From Bacteroidota bacterium (GTDB lineage Bacteria > Bacteroidota > Ignavibacteria > Kapaibacteriales > UBA2268): a stretch of DNA of 64,000 bases. The notes below the pieces were generated by a model. The model was not told the DNA's origin, did no database searches, and saw only the letters and a list, made by a program, of their open reading frames with translations. Of the stretch, positions 24,976-33,020 are shown one piece after another. The position numbers and the translations under genes are program-made. How positions within the stretch are numbered: the stretch's first letter is position 1; the number at the start of each line of letters is the position of its first letter. The stretch is taken from assembly GCA_004322215.1 (NCBI GenBank), contig SCSM01000011.1, positions 372,001 to 436,000 on the forward strand, read 5' to 3'.

Positions 24976-26097
24976 ATGAAAGAAATCACACATTTCAGAG
25001 TCAGCACCGATGAATTATTTGAAAAGTCAAAGATAGTATCCGAATTATTCAGAACAAATGACCTTTTGAAAATGATACCCGATATTGTCATGATTTTAAA
25101 TTCACAAAGACAGATAATTTATTGTAACTTGAGTTTATTGAATCATCTCAATATTGAATCTGTCAATGAAATTGTCGGTAGAAGGCCCGGAGAAGTATTC
25201 GAATGCATCCATGCATTTGAAAATGAAGCGGGTTGCGGGTCATCCGAATTCTGTAAGGAATGCGGAGCTTTTAAATCAATTGTATCATCTCTGAACAACA
25301 AAAAGGAGACGAAGGAATGCAGGATAACCCAAAGGAATACCGGAAGTGCATTGGACTTTAAGGTCTGGACAAGTCCGATATTATTTAAAGATGAGCTGTA
25401 TGTTTTATTTTCTATAAGGGACATATCGAGTCAAAAGAGGAAGGAGGTTTTGGAAAGAATTTTCTTTCATGATATTGTCAACACTGCAACGTCCATAAAA
25501 GCGATAATGGAACTGCTTGAACTTAAAATACCCGGGGATTTTTCAACCTACAGAAATATACTAAAAAATGCTACAAACAAACTCTTTGATGAGATAAATA
25601 CCCAAAAACAATTAGTGGAAGCCGAAACTTCATCATTGAGCATCGAACTTAGCAAACTGAATTCGGTTGAATTAATAAATGAAGTAGTAGAAATAGTGAA
25701 ATTCTATGATTATTCGAAGAAAGTCCAAATCGAGTTATCCGGTGAATTATTAAATTTCGATATAATGAGTGACAAGTCATTATTAGGAAGGGTATTGACA
25801 AATTTGCTCAAGAATGCAGTCGAGGCGGAATTTCCGAGTGGGAAAGTTGTTATAGGTTGCAGTTTACAAAATGGAGTTACTCATTTCTGGATAAACAATA
25901 AGAAATTTATGCCGAAGGAAGTGCAGTTGCAATTGTTCCAGCGTTCATTTTCAACAAAAGGTACGGGAAGAGGTATAGGGACATATAGTGTAAAATTATT
26001 AACTGAAAAATATCTTCATGGAAAAGTGGATTACACTTCGAATGAAGAAACGGGAACTACTTTCAATTTGTATTTCCCCCAGAATTATGATGGATGA
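24976..26097 (+). CDS. PAS-domain sensor histidine kinase with Cys-rich PAS
   Basis: 373 residues, no membrane helices, so cytoplasmic. A PAS domain (about 30-148) contains Cys77, Cys87, Cys93 and Cys96 in CIHAFENEAGCGSSEFCKEC, a conserved pattern (AGCG.SEFC..CG) I recognise from other PAS kinases; it could bind metal or an Fe-S cluster or act as a thiol switch. The dimerization helix carries the phospho-accepting His165 (FFHDIVNT). The HATPase_c domain has an N-box (LLTNLLKNAVEA type, near 273-282) and G-boxes (GRGIGTYSVKLL; TGTTFNLYF). No response regulator gene is adjacent, so the partner is elsewhere. Divergent from hppA. Confidence 0.88.
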   Translation: MKEITHFRVSTDELFEKSKIVSELFRTNDLLKMIPDIVMILNSQRQIIYCNLSLLNHLNIESVNEIVGRRPGEVFECIHAFENEAGCGSSEFCKECGAFKSIVSSLNNKKETKECRITQRNTGSALDFKVWTSPILFKDELYVLFSIRDISSQKRKEVLERIFFHDIVNTATSIKAIMELLELKIPGDFSTYRNILKNATNKLFDEINTQKQLVEAETSSLSIELSKLNSVELINEVVEIVKFYDYSKKVQIELSGELLNFDIMSDKSLLGRVLTNLLKNAVEAEFPSGKVVIGCSLQNGVTHFWINNKKFMPKEVQLQLFQRSFSTKGTGRGIGTYSVKLLTEKYLHGKVDYTSNEETGTTFNLYFPQNYDG

Positions 26098-26158
26098 GTA
26101 TCAATAGTAAGGAACGATGAATAGATTTTTTAAAGTATTACAATTTATTATTGTAATA

Positions 26159-26431
26159 TTAAGTGTCTTTCCAGTTCCACCATTTTAACAATTCCGGGTT
26201 GTGGATTTTATTTGATGCAAAATAAACAGCACACCTGAAAACATAAAGCAGGCATCTATCGATATGCATTCCCTTTAAATGGCAGAACTTATTGTACATT
26301 TTTTCAGGATTTTGATTTTTCAGTTGAATCACAGAACGGTAACCGAGTTCCCATAAATCCAGTGCAATAGAATTGCCGACACCGGGTATAATTTGAAATT
26401 CTTTCAATATTTTCGATTTAGTTTTATCCAT
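26159..26431 (-). CDS. Helix-hairpin-helix protein (pathogenicity-locus Cdd1 type)
   Basis: 90 residues. The N-terminal helix-hairpin-helix KEFQIIPGVGNSIALDLWEL matches the small Cdd1 (pathogenicity locus) family, followed by GYRSVIQLKNQNPEKMYNKF and the helical Cys-containing tail RCLLYVFRCAVYFAS. HhH domains usually bind DNA without sequence preference, but the role of this family is not known despite the name. It follows argS by 25 bases on the same strand and may be the last gene of that transcript. Confidence 0.8.
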   Translation of the reverse strand: MDKTKSKILKEFQIIPGVGNSIALDLWELGYRSVIQLKNQNPEKMYNKFCHLKGMHIDRCLLYVFRCAVYFASNKIHNPELLKWWNWKDT

Positions 26432-26456
26432 AATTCTTCATTTTACAATCAAGAAA

Positions 26457-28100
26457 TTACATTCGTTTAGGTGCAGAAATACCCAGAATTAAGAGTCCGT
26501 TTTTCATAGCAATTTGGGTAACTTTTGCAAGAGCCAATCTTGCATTGCATAAATTTGCCCCGGCATCTAAAATTCTACATTCATGGTAAAACACATGGAA
26601 TGCGGCAGCTAATTCTCTAAGATAATCCGCAAGGATTTGCGGTTCGCCCTTGTTACATGCAGTTTCGATTGAAGCCGGTAAATTCATTAATTGTTTTATA
26701 AGTTTTATTTCTGCTTCATGTTGTAATAAATTAAAATCAATATCCTTATTTAGATTAATTCCTTTTTGTTCCGCAATATCGAAAATAGAGCAAAGTCGCG
26801 CATGGGCATATTGAAGATAGAACACAGGATTTTTTTCGCTTTGCTCACGAGCTAATCCCAGGTCAAATTCGAGATGAGTTGAGATTCCTCTCATCAGGAG
26901 GAAGAAGCGAACGACATCGGGACCGACTTCATCCAGTAAGTCATCGAGGGTGTAATTTTTCCCCGTACGCTTTGACATCTTTATTTGCTCACCATTTTCT
27001 GTCAAAGTGACAAACTGATGAATGTAAACTTTGACTTTTTCCGGATTGAAGCCGAGTGCTTTGACTCCAGCAAGTACATCCGGGACAGTAGCAATATGGT
27101 CTGAGCCGAAAATATCAATAAGTATATCGAATCCTCTAAGGAATTTTTCACGGTGATATGCAATATCAGGCAACCTATATGTTGGCTCCCCAGATGATTT
27201 TACAATAACCCTGTCATCATCCAAACCCATTTTTGAGAGAGCCAGCCACAAGGCACCATCCTTCTCATAGGCAAGTTCATTGCTTTTGAAATAATCAATT
27301 ACGTCTTTTATTTTACCATCGGCATAAAGAGAATCTTCATTATAATAAACTTCCTGATGAATGCTCATTCTTTCGAGTGTTTGTTTGATTTTGCCGAAGC
27401 ACCAAACTTCACCGAATTTTCTGATAATTGTTAAATTATCTTCATCATCAGTGATTAATTTATCTCTATGCTTTTCGATTAATTCGGCAGCTATTTCTTT
27501 TATATAATCACCGTGATAGCCATCTTCAGGAAATGGAAAATCAGGATTATCGAGTTGTTGTCTGTATCTTGCGTAAATAGATTTGGCAAGATTGTTCATC
27601 TGGTTGCCGGCATTGTTAAAGTAGTACTCGCGTGTTACATCATATCCCATCCACTCATATAAATTAGCAATGGTATCGCCTATACATGCATTCCGCCCAT
27701 GCCCGAGATGGAGTAATCCCGTGGGATTAACACTCACATATTCGACATTAACTTTTGAACCTTTACCTTTTTCGGATTTCCCGTACATATCACCGAAGGA
27801 ATATATTTTATTTAGTGAATGAGCATAAAATTCAGGTTTTAATTTAATATTTATAAAGCCGGCACCTGCAATTTCAAATTTCTCAATAAAATTACTATCA
27901 TACTCAATTGTGTTGATGATTTCCTGTGCTATTTGGCGTGGTTGTTTTTTGAGCTTACCTGCTAATTGCATAGCAATATTAGTTGATAAATCACCGTGAT
28001 TTGGGTTCTTAGGGAATTCAAAAAAAATATCAACATCTTCATTGATATTCAATTTTGATAAACAATTTTGAAAGGATAATTTTATGATTTCATCGTACAT
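26457..28100 (-). CDS. argS: Arginyl-tRNA synthetase
   Basis: Class I aminoacyl-tRNA synthetase charging tRNA-Arg. 547 residues, normal length. The N-terminal additional domain (about 1-110) recognises the tRNA D-loop. The HIGH motif is HLGHGRN (from His131) in NPTGLLHLGHG. The KMSKS-like motif is MSKRTGK (near 378), and the C-terminal anticodon-binding DALR domain runs from about 425 (FYLQYAHARLCS) to the end (ALAKVTQIAMKNGLLILGI). All expected parts are present. Downstream of rsfS by 36 bases, same strand. Confidence 0.97.
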   Translation of the reverse strand: MYDEIIKLSFQNCLSKLNINEDVDIFFEFPKNPNHGDLSTNIAMQLAGKLKKQPRQIAQEIINTIEYDSNFIEKFEIAGAGFINIKLKPEFYAHSLNKIYSFGDMYGKSEKGKGSKVNVEYVSVNPTGLLHLGHGRNACIGDTIANLYEWMGYDVTREYYFNNAGNQMNNLAKSIYARYRQQLDNPDFPFPEDGYHGDYIKEIAAELIEKHRDKLITDDEDNLTIIRKFGEVWCFGKIKQTLERMSIHQEVYYNEDSLYADGKIKDVIDYFKSNELAYEKDGALWLALSKMGLDDDRVIVKSSGEPTYRLPDIAYHREKFLRGFDILIDIFGSDHIATVPDVLAGVKALGFNPEKVKVYIHQFVTLTENGEQIKMSKRTGKNYTLDDLLDEVGPDVVRFFLLMRGISTHLEFDLGLAREQSEKNPVFYLQYAHARLCSIFDIAEQKGINLNKDIDFNLLQHEAEIKLIKQLMNLPASIETACNKGEPQILADYLRELAAAFHVFYHECRILDAGANLCNARLALAKVTQIAMKNGLLILGISAPKRM

Positions 28101-28136
28101 TTAACTCTCATAAGTAACATTCAACATCTTTTTATT

Positions 28137-28556
28137 TTACATTAATAAAGATTTTAACTCATCATTTTTAATAGTGATGGTTCTACCTGATTTACTCAAT
28201 TTTGAAAAAACGGCATCACCCCAGAGTTTTTCCAATTTATAAAAATCTCTTGCCTTTTTGTGCATAACGTGAACAACAACATCGAAAAAATCGAGAATTA
28301 CCCATGTACCGCCTTTCAATCCTTCAACTCTGGGTTTCTTAATATCGGATTCCCTGCATTCGAACATTATTTCATCAACGACAGCAGCAATCTGAACATC
28401 AGAATCGCAGGAACATATAACAAAATAATCAGAGGGTGAAACTTCAATTTCTGTTAAATTAAGGATTAATACTTCATGAGCAAGTTTTTCTTCGGTTATT
28501 TTGGCACAAAAGGATGCCAGCATTTTTGATGAACGTGGTTTTGACAATTTCGCCAA
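28137..28556 (-). CDS. rsfS: Ribosomal silencing factor RsfS (Iojap family)
   Basis: Binds ribosomal protein uL14 and blocks subunit joining during starvation. 139 residues. Family motifs: the conserved SDYFVICSCDSDVQ (about 43-56), PRVEGLKGGTWVILDFFDVV (about 75-94) and HVMHKKARDFYKLEKLWGDA (about 96-115). The N-terminal extension of about 20 residues is slightly longer than in E. coli. It lies between a LytR_C protein and argS on the minus strand, a gene order I associate with this phylum. Confidence 0.93.
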   Translation of the reverse strand: MAKLSKPRSSKMLASFCAKITEEKLAHEVLILNLTEIEVSPSDYFVICSCDSDVQIAAVVDEIMFECRESDIKKPRVEGLKGGTWVILDFFDVVVHVMHKKARDFYKLEKLWGDAVFSKLSKSGRTITIKNDELKSLLM

Positions 28557-28658
28557 TATTTCTCCAATTAATTAAAGATTAATTATTAAACAATTGTATT
28601 GACGTTTATTAATTTAAATATTGAAATTTACAGTTGACAGAACAAAGTACTGCCCACT

Positions 28659-29129
28659 TTATTTACTTTTGAATGGCTTCAAGAGAGAATAATCCTTACC
28701 AATCACAATCGTAATTGACTGATTCTGTACATTATTCTGTGAACTTTTGAGCATACTTTCATCAATACCGAGTTCTGAAGCCAAACCCAGTGTTTTACTG
28801 TCGGTAAAACTGCATTTTATATATGATTTTTCTGCAACTGAGGTTAAATTACCAATACTGACAACATTGTATTTGTTCTGATTAAGAAATGATTTCAATT
28901 TTTTTGCCATACCATCAACACCGCAAGCATTCATTATACTGATTTGCATCGGTGGAGCAGGAATAACTAATTCCACATTGCTTGTCGGCTTTGACTGCAA
29001 TTGCTGTGGATATGTAATTCTGAAAATGAAAGAAACAAGCATCAGCAAAATCACAAATCCGAAACAAGCGGAAAAAATATTCAAAGCAATTGCTTTTTTA
29101 TCCCTGATTTTAATTGTCTTCTTTTCCAT
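28659..29129 (-). CDS. LytR C-terminal domain protein, membrane anchored
   Basis: 156 residues. One membrane helix (about 17-36, NIFSACFGFVILLMLVSFIF), then a Pro-rich linker and a periplasmic LytR_C-type domain: ISIMNACGVDGMAKKLKSFL (about 63-82), then NKYNVVSIGNL and a C-terminal strand ITIVIGKDYSLLKPF. Here the domain occurs alone without the LCP phosphotransferase part, as is usual beside rsfS in this phylum. A cell-envelope role is likely, but the biochemistry of the free domain is unknown. 102 bases before rsfS. Confidence 0.85.
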   Translation of the reverse strand: MEKKTIKIRDKKAIALNIFSACFGFVILLMLVSFIFRITYPQQLQSKPTSNVELVIPAPPMQISIMNACGVDGMAKKLKSFLNQNKYNVVSIGNLTSVAEKSYIKCSFTDSKTLGLASELGIDESMLKSSQNNVQNQSITIVIGKDYSLLKPFKSK

Positions 29130-29218
29130 ATTTATTCATTATTAATTAAACAAACAATAATAAGAAACAAAAAATGTGCCGCTTTTAATTAGTGAATAAT
29201 AAATAATTATTTAAGTAA

Positions 29219-29839
29219 TTAATTCTCGAGGAAGGCGGATTTTTGTCCTTTGAGTTCAGAAAGAAGAATTTTTCTTGCGCGGAAAAGGTGTGCTTTTACA
29301 GTACCGAGTGGCAGGTTCATTTTTACTGCTATTTCATTATAATCTAATTCATCTTCGTGGCGAAGTTTAATGATTTCCCTGTAATTTTCAGGTAAAGAAT
29401 TGATTGCCTTCATGAGGAGATTCTTTCTTTCCTGGTTCATATAATTAATATCGGGGATATAGGTTCTGTCCTCGATTTCGAAGACCATATCTTCTTCAGC
29501 TCCTGCAATGGGTTGATTAATTGAGACAGTCGGAAATCTTTTCTTGCGTAGGAAATCAATGCAAGTATTTGAAGCAATCCTGTAAATCCATGCTGAGAAA
29601 GCATAACCGAATTGAAATGTTGAAAGAGCATTATATGCTTTGATAAAAGTTTCCTGTGTCAAATCTTTAACATCATCCTCATTATGAATCATTTTTCTAA
29701 TTAATGAAGCAATTAGCCGTTGATATTTTTTTTGCAATTTTGTAAAAGAGTGCTTATTCCCTGAAAGTACAGATTTGACATTTTCAAAATCTTCTTTCAT
29801 AGAAGCTTCTTTTTCGAGCTTATCTTTAATTTGTGCCAT
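29219..29839 (-). CDS. RNA polymerase sigma factor, ECF (RpoE) type
   Basis: 206 residues. Sigma-70 region 2 spans about 45-115 (IRKMIHNEDDVKDLTQETFI, then FSAWIYRIASNTCIDFLRKK) and region 4 about 145-200 (SLPENYREIIKLRHEDELDY, then NEIAVKMNLPLGTVKAHLFR). Regions 1.1 and 3 are absent, as in ECF factors. No anti-sigma factor gene is adjacent. The next minus-strand gene is the LytR_C protein after 89 bases, so the factor may head a transcript including rsfS and argS. Codons 1-14 may be an extension; MKEDFEN is an alternative start. Confidence 0.92.
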   Translation of the reverse strand: MAQIKDKLEKEASMKEDFENVKSVLSGNKHSFTKLQKKYQRLIASLIRKMIHNEDDVKDLTQETFIKAYNALSTFQFGYAFSAWIYRIASNTCIDFLRKKRFPTVSINQPIAGAEEDMVFEIEDRTYIPDINYMNQERKNLLMKAINSLPENYREIIKLRHEDELDYNEIAVKMNLPLGTVKAHLFRARKILLSELKGQKSAFLEN

Positions 29840-29943
29840 TAAACGGTAAATTTTCAGAATTTACGAATTACAAAAAATAAATATAAGAATTATCATTCTA
29901 ATAATAAACGTAATCTCATCAAATGATAATTTAATATTGATTA

Positions 29944-30000
29944 TGAAATGTAAAATTAAGAATGTAAAATGTAAAAGCTGAAAATATAAAGTTGAAAATT
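29944..30000. repeat. 7-bp-period repeat before the AmrS-like gene
   Basis: AATGTAA, AATTAAG, AATGTAA, AATGTAA, AAGCTGA, AAATATA, AAGTTGA, AAATTAT, in register. Confidence 0.6.
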
Positions 30001-30015
30001 ATTAAGAAAAAATAA

Positions 30016-31098
30016 ATGGGAAGAATAGAAAGTGAATATTACCATCACCCTGCTATTCTGTATGACAGATTAGGAGATGAAAAGAAAACAGTGTTTTGCA
30101 GGTTATGTTCTCATTATTGTGAAATCAAGGATGGAAATATAGGAATATGCCTTCTTAGAAAAAACATAGGAGGTGAATTATACACGATGACATGGGGAAG
30201 AACCGAAGGACTTGCAATCGACCCAATCGAGAAGAAACCATTTTATCATTTTAAACCGGAAACGAGAGTGCTGTCATATGGAACACCGGGATGTAATTTC
30301 AGATGCATGAATTGCCAGAATTGGCAGTTGTCGCAAGCGGTGAAATATTACTCTGATAAAAATCTTACGACAAAGGTTTTTCTTCCCGAACATATTGCAG
30401 AATATGCGGCAATAAATAAAATAGACGGTATTTCATATACATATTCCGAGCCAACTATTTTTTTTGAGTATGCACGCGACACAATTATAGAGTGCAGGAA
30501 AAATAAAAAAACCGAATCTTTATTTCATGTTTTTGTATCGAATGGTTTTTTTACAAAAGAAACAGTCGATATAATTGACAAAGAAAACCTGTTGAATGCT
30601 ATAAACATTGACCTAAAATTCATGGATGACCAAAAATACAAAAAAATTACAGGAGGAAAACTTAATCCAGTATTGGATTCGATAAAAAGAATTTACGATT
30701 TAAGAGATAATATTCATCTCGAAATAATAAATCTTGTTATACCCGATGAAAATGATAAAGAAGAAGATATCGCAAAACTCTGTGAATTCATAGTATCTGT
30801 TTCACCTGATATACCCTTGCATTTCAGCCGGTTTTATCCACATTACAAGATGGGGAACAAGCCACAAACGGAATATAATACTTTAATTCAAGCAAAGAAG
30901 ATTGCAAAAAGCATGGGGATTAAATATGTTTATATAGGGAATACATCTATACCCGGAGGTGAAGATACTCATTGCCCGAATTGCAATGAATTGCTGATTG
31001 CAAGGAGCAGATACGGAATTAATGAGAATAATTTGTATATAAATAATAACAAATCATACTGCCCGAAATGCAGTACTGAAATAGGAATCATACTGTAA
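30016..31098 (+). CDS. amrS: Radical SAM enzyme of the AmmeMemoRadiSam type (AmrS)
   Basis: 360 residues. The radical SAM cluster motif is Cys93-x3-Cys97-x2-Cys100 (CNFRCMNC), preceded by a Cys-rich N-terminal segment (Cys28, 31, 35, 45; FCRLCSHYCEIKDG) typical of AmrS and followed by the GISYTYSEPTIFFEY motif shared with pyruvate formate-lyase activating enzymes. The last 40 residues form a zinc-ribbon-like unit (CPNC...CPKC, about 323-353). AmrS normally works with AmrA and AmrB (Memo); neither is in the window. The substrate is not established. The gene is isolated between repeat-bearing spacers. Confidence 0.92.
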   Translation: MGRIESEYYHHPAILYDRLGDEKKTVFCRLCSHYCEIKDGNIGICLLRKNIGGELYTMTWGRTEGLAIDPIEKKPFYHFKPETRVLSYGTPGCNFRCMNCQNWQLSQAVKYYSDKNLTTKVFLPEHIAEYAAINKIDGISYTYSEPTIFFEYARDTIIECRKNKKTESLFHVFVSNGFFTKETVDIIDKENLLNAINIDLKFMDDQKYKKITGGKLNPVLDSIKRIYDLRDNIHLEIINLVIPDENDKEEDIAKLCEFIVSVSPDIPLHFSRFYPHYKMGNKPQTEYNTLIQAKKIAKSMGIKYVYIGNTSIPGGEDTHCPNCNELLIARSRYGINENNLYINNNKSYCPKCSTEIGIIL

Positions 31099-31464
31099 GA
31101 TTATTTAGTTGTGTTCAGGTTAAATTTTCAATTTAAAATTTTCAATTTTCATTAAACTTTCAAATTCCCAATTTTTTATATTGGTAATTAAGTATATATA
31201 GTTAATATTTATGAGTAAAGTGAAGAATCTTAAAAATGGGTGTAGATTCTTCATTTCACTTCGTTCAATTCAGAATGACATGAATACTAATTTAGCAATA
31301 GCCAAATTTTGTAATTAGTTATAACTGAAAAACATCAATTAATATTGCTATTCAAAATTGGTTCAATTATTGATAATGTTCATAAATGAAAGGGAGAACA
31401 TATATCAGAACGGTGTTCTGTCATTATATATTTATTAAATAATTATATTTAATTCTGAATTTAA
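31099..31464. repeat. 366-base repeat-bearing spacer
   Basis: No gene. A heptad-like tract (TTTTCAA, TTTAAAA, TTTTCAA, TTTTCAT) occupies about 31128-31177. TGAAGAATCT (31221-31230) and AGATTCTTCA (31244-31253) form a perfect 10-bp inverted repeat, the right arm running into a reversed TGTCATTCTGAA element (to 31280). A REP-like palindrome CAGAAC-GGT-GTTCTG with a three-base loop lies at 31406-31420. Confidence 0.65.
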
Positions 31465-32976
31465 ATGAAAAATATTACTTTTTTCTTATTATTGGCTTTA
31501 TTGTCTTCATGCTTCAAAGTACCTGAACAACTCGTCATGCCGGGCTGGGACACAGAATTGAATCTTCCATTGACAAACAGAACATACACACTCGCTGAAA
31601 TAATTAAATCTGATAAATATGTCAGAGTTGATACCATAGAGGGAAAGGATGTATTCCTGATATCATCCGATTCGATGTATTATTCATTCGGAATCGGAGA
31701 ATATCTTAAAAATAAATTAGACCAGGGATTCACAGATATTGAACTGAATTTACAAAATGGTGAGGCAACGATTGAGGTTGAACTCACGAATGGAGTAGAA
31801 CTCGATTCTGCCTTATTTTCCGGTGGTGAATTAGTTTTAGATATTATCAATACAGGCAGTTCGGTTATTGAATTTGAAGTTACATTACCAGATTTGTATA
31901 AAAACGACGGAAAAAATTTTAAAATAAAAAGCAGTGTTCCCGGAAATGGCAGAAGCACATCGAATCTGGATTTGACAGGTTGTTATTATTCTTCAGAGCA
32001 AGTGTCGGACAAAAGAAAATTAAGAATAAGAGGGAAAATATTAAGCGGAAGCGGTACTAATCTTGTTAAATTAAATGTAAGAATACAAAACTCGGACTTC
32101 AAATATATAAGTGGAAAAATCCCTTCAATGGATTTGACTCAAATTCATGATTCATTCGAGATGCCAATTACAACAACATTGGAAAAGTTCAGAGATAAAT
32201 TTACTTTAAATAATACAGTGCTTACAATCGAAGCGGAATATAAAACCCAGCTTAAAAATCCATTTGAGATACAAGTTAAAAACATCGAAGTAATGGGGAG
32301 AATTAATGATGGTACGGTTAAATACCTGGAGGAAAATAACGGAAACAGGAATCTTGGCGGACTCCTGATAACAAAAAATAAAATTAACCGAAAATTTAAT
32401 AACAGCAACAGCAACATAGCAGATTTTCTTTCATTCCTGCCTGATTCAATAATTATAAATGCAGATGTTACGGTTAATCCCCAGGATAAAAGGGGTGAAG
32501 CAAGCTCATCGGATTCAGTTATGTTATTTTTGAAATTCGAATTAACGGGAGAAATGTCATTTAATAATATCCCCTATTCGGATTCGGTCAGGTTGGATTT
32601 TGACGAAGAAAACAGAAAGGCAATAAGGAATGGCAGAGAGGCAATTTTATATATCGAGGTAACCAATGCAATCCCCTTGACGGTGGATTTCGATATTGTT
32701 TTCGAGGACAGTACGGGTAATGCATTATTCAATAAAAAAACATTAGTCCGGGCAAGTGAAGTGGATAATTTCGGAATTAGCTCCATTCCATCAGAGAATT
32801 TTTCCCAGATTATAATTGATTCGACCGAAATCCAAAAATTTGCAGATTGTGAAAAAGTAGTATATAATCTGATATTGAGTACATCGGATAATGGAAGGAA
32901 GGTTTCGATAGAGCCGGAGAATTGGATTAAACTTCTAACTTATTTTAAATTGAAATATCATTTAAAGTTTGAATAG
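31465..32976 (+). CDS. Lipoprotein of unknown function
   Basis: 503 residues. The lipoprotein signal has lipobox LLSSC with Cys at residue 16, so lipidation and export are expected; the residue after Cys is Phe. The mature protein starts with a WDTELNLPL motif I associate with beta-rich lipoproteins of this phylum. The rest looks like tandem beta-sandwich domains without catalytic motifs. The following gene encodes a DUF5723-like outer-membrane protein and the spacer is only 44 bases, so the two are probably co-transcribed and may act together at the outer membrane. Function unknown. Confidence 0.8.
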   Translation: MKNITFFLLLALLSSCFKVPEQLVMPGWDTELNLPLTNRTYTLAEIIKSDKYVRVDTIEGKDVFLISSDSMYYSFGIGEYLKNKLDQGFTDIELNLQNGEATIEVELTNGVELDSALFSGGELVLDIINTGSSVIEFEVTLPDLYKNDGKNFKIKSSVPGNGRSTSNLDLTGCYYSSEQVSDKRKLRIRGKILSGSGTNLVKLNVRIQNSDFKYISGKIPSMDLTQIHDSFEMPITTTLEKFRDKFTLNNTVLTIEAEYKTQLKNPFEIQVKNIEVMGRINDGTVKYLEENNGNRNLGGLLITKNKINRKFNNSNSNIADFLSFLPDSIIINADVTVNPQDKRGEASSSDSVMLFLKFELTGEMSFNNIPYSDSVRLDFDEENRKAIRNGREAILYIEVTNAIPLTVDFDIVFEDSTGNALFNKKTLVRASEVDNFGISSIPSENFSQIIIDSTEIQKFADCEKVVYNLILSTSDNGRKVSIEPENWIKLLTYFKLKYHLKFE

Positions 32977-33001
32977 TCGTTAGTCGTTAGTCGTTAGTCG
33001 T
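32974..33001. repeat. Perfect 7-bp tandem repeat, TAGTCGT x4
   Basis: Four exact copies of TAGTCGT, beginning with the TAG stop of the lipoprotein gene and followed by a variant TAGTTGA. The cleanest heptad tract in the window. Confidence 0.95.
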
Positions 33002-33020
33002 TAGTTGAAAGTAAATTGTA

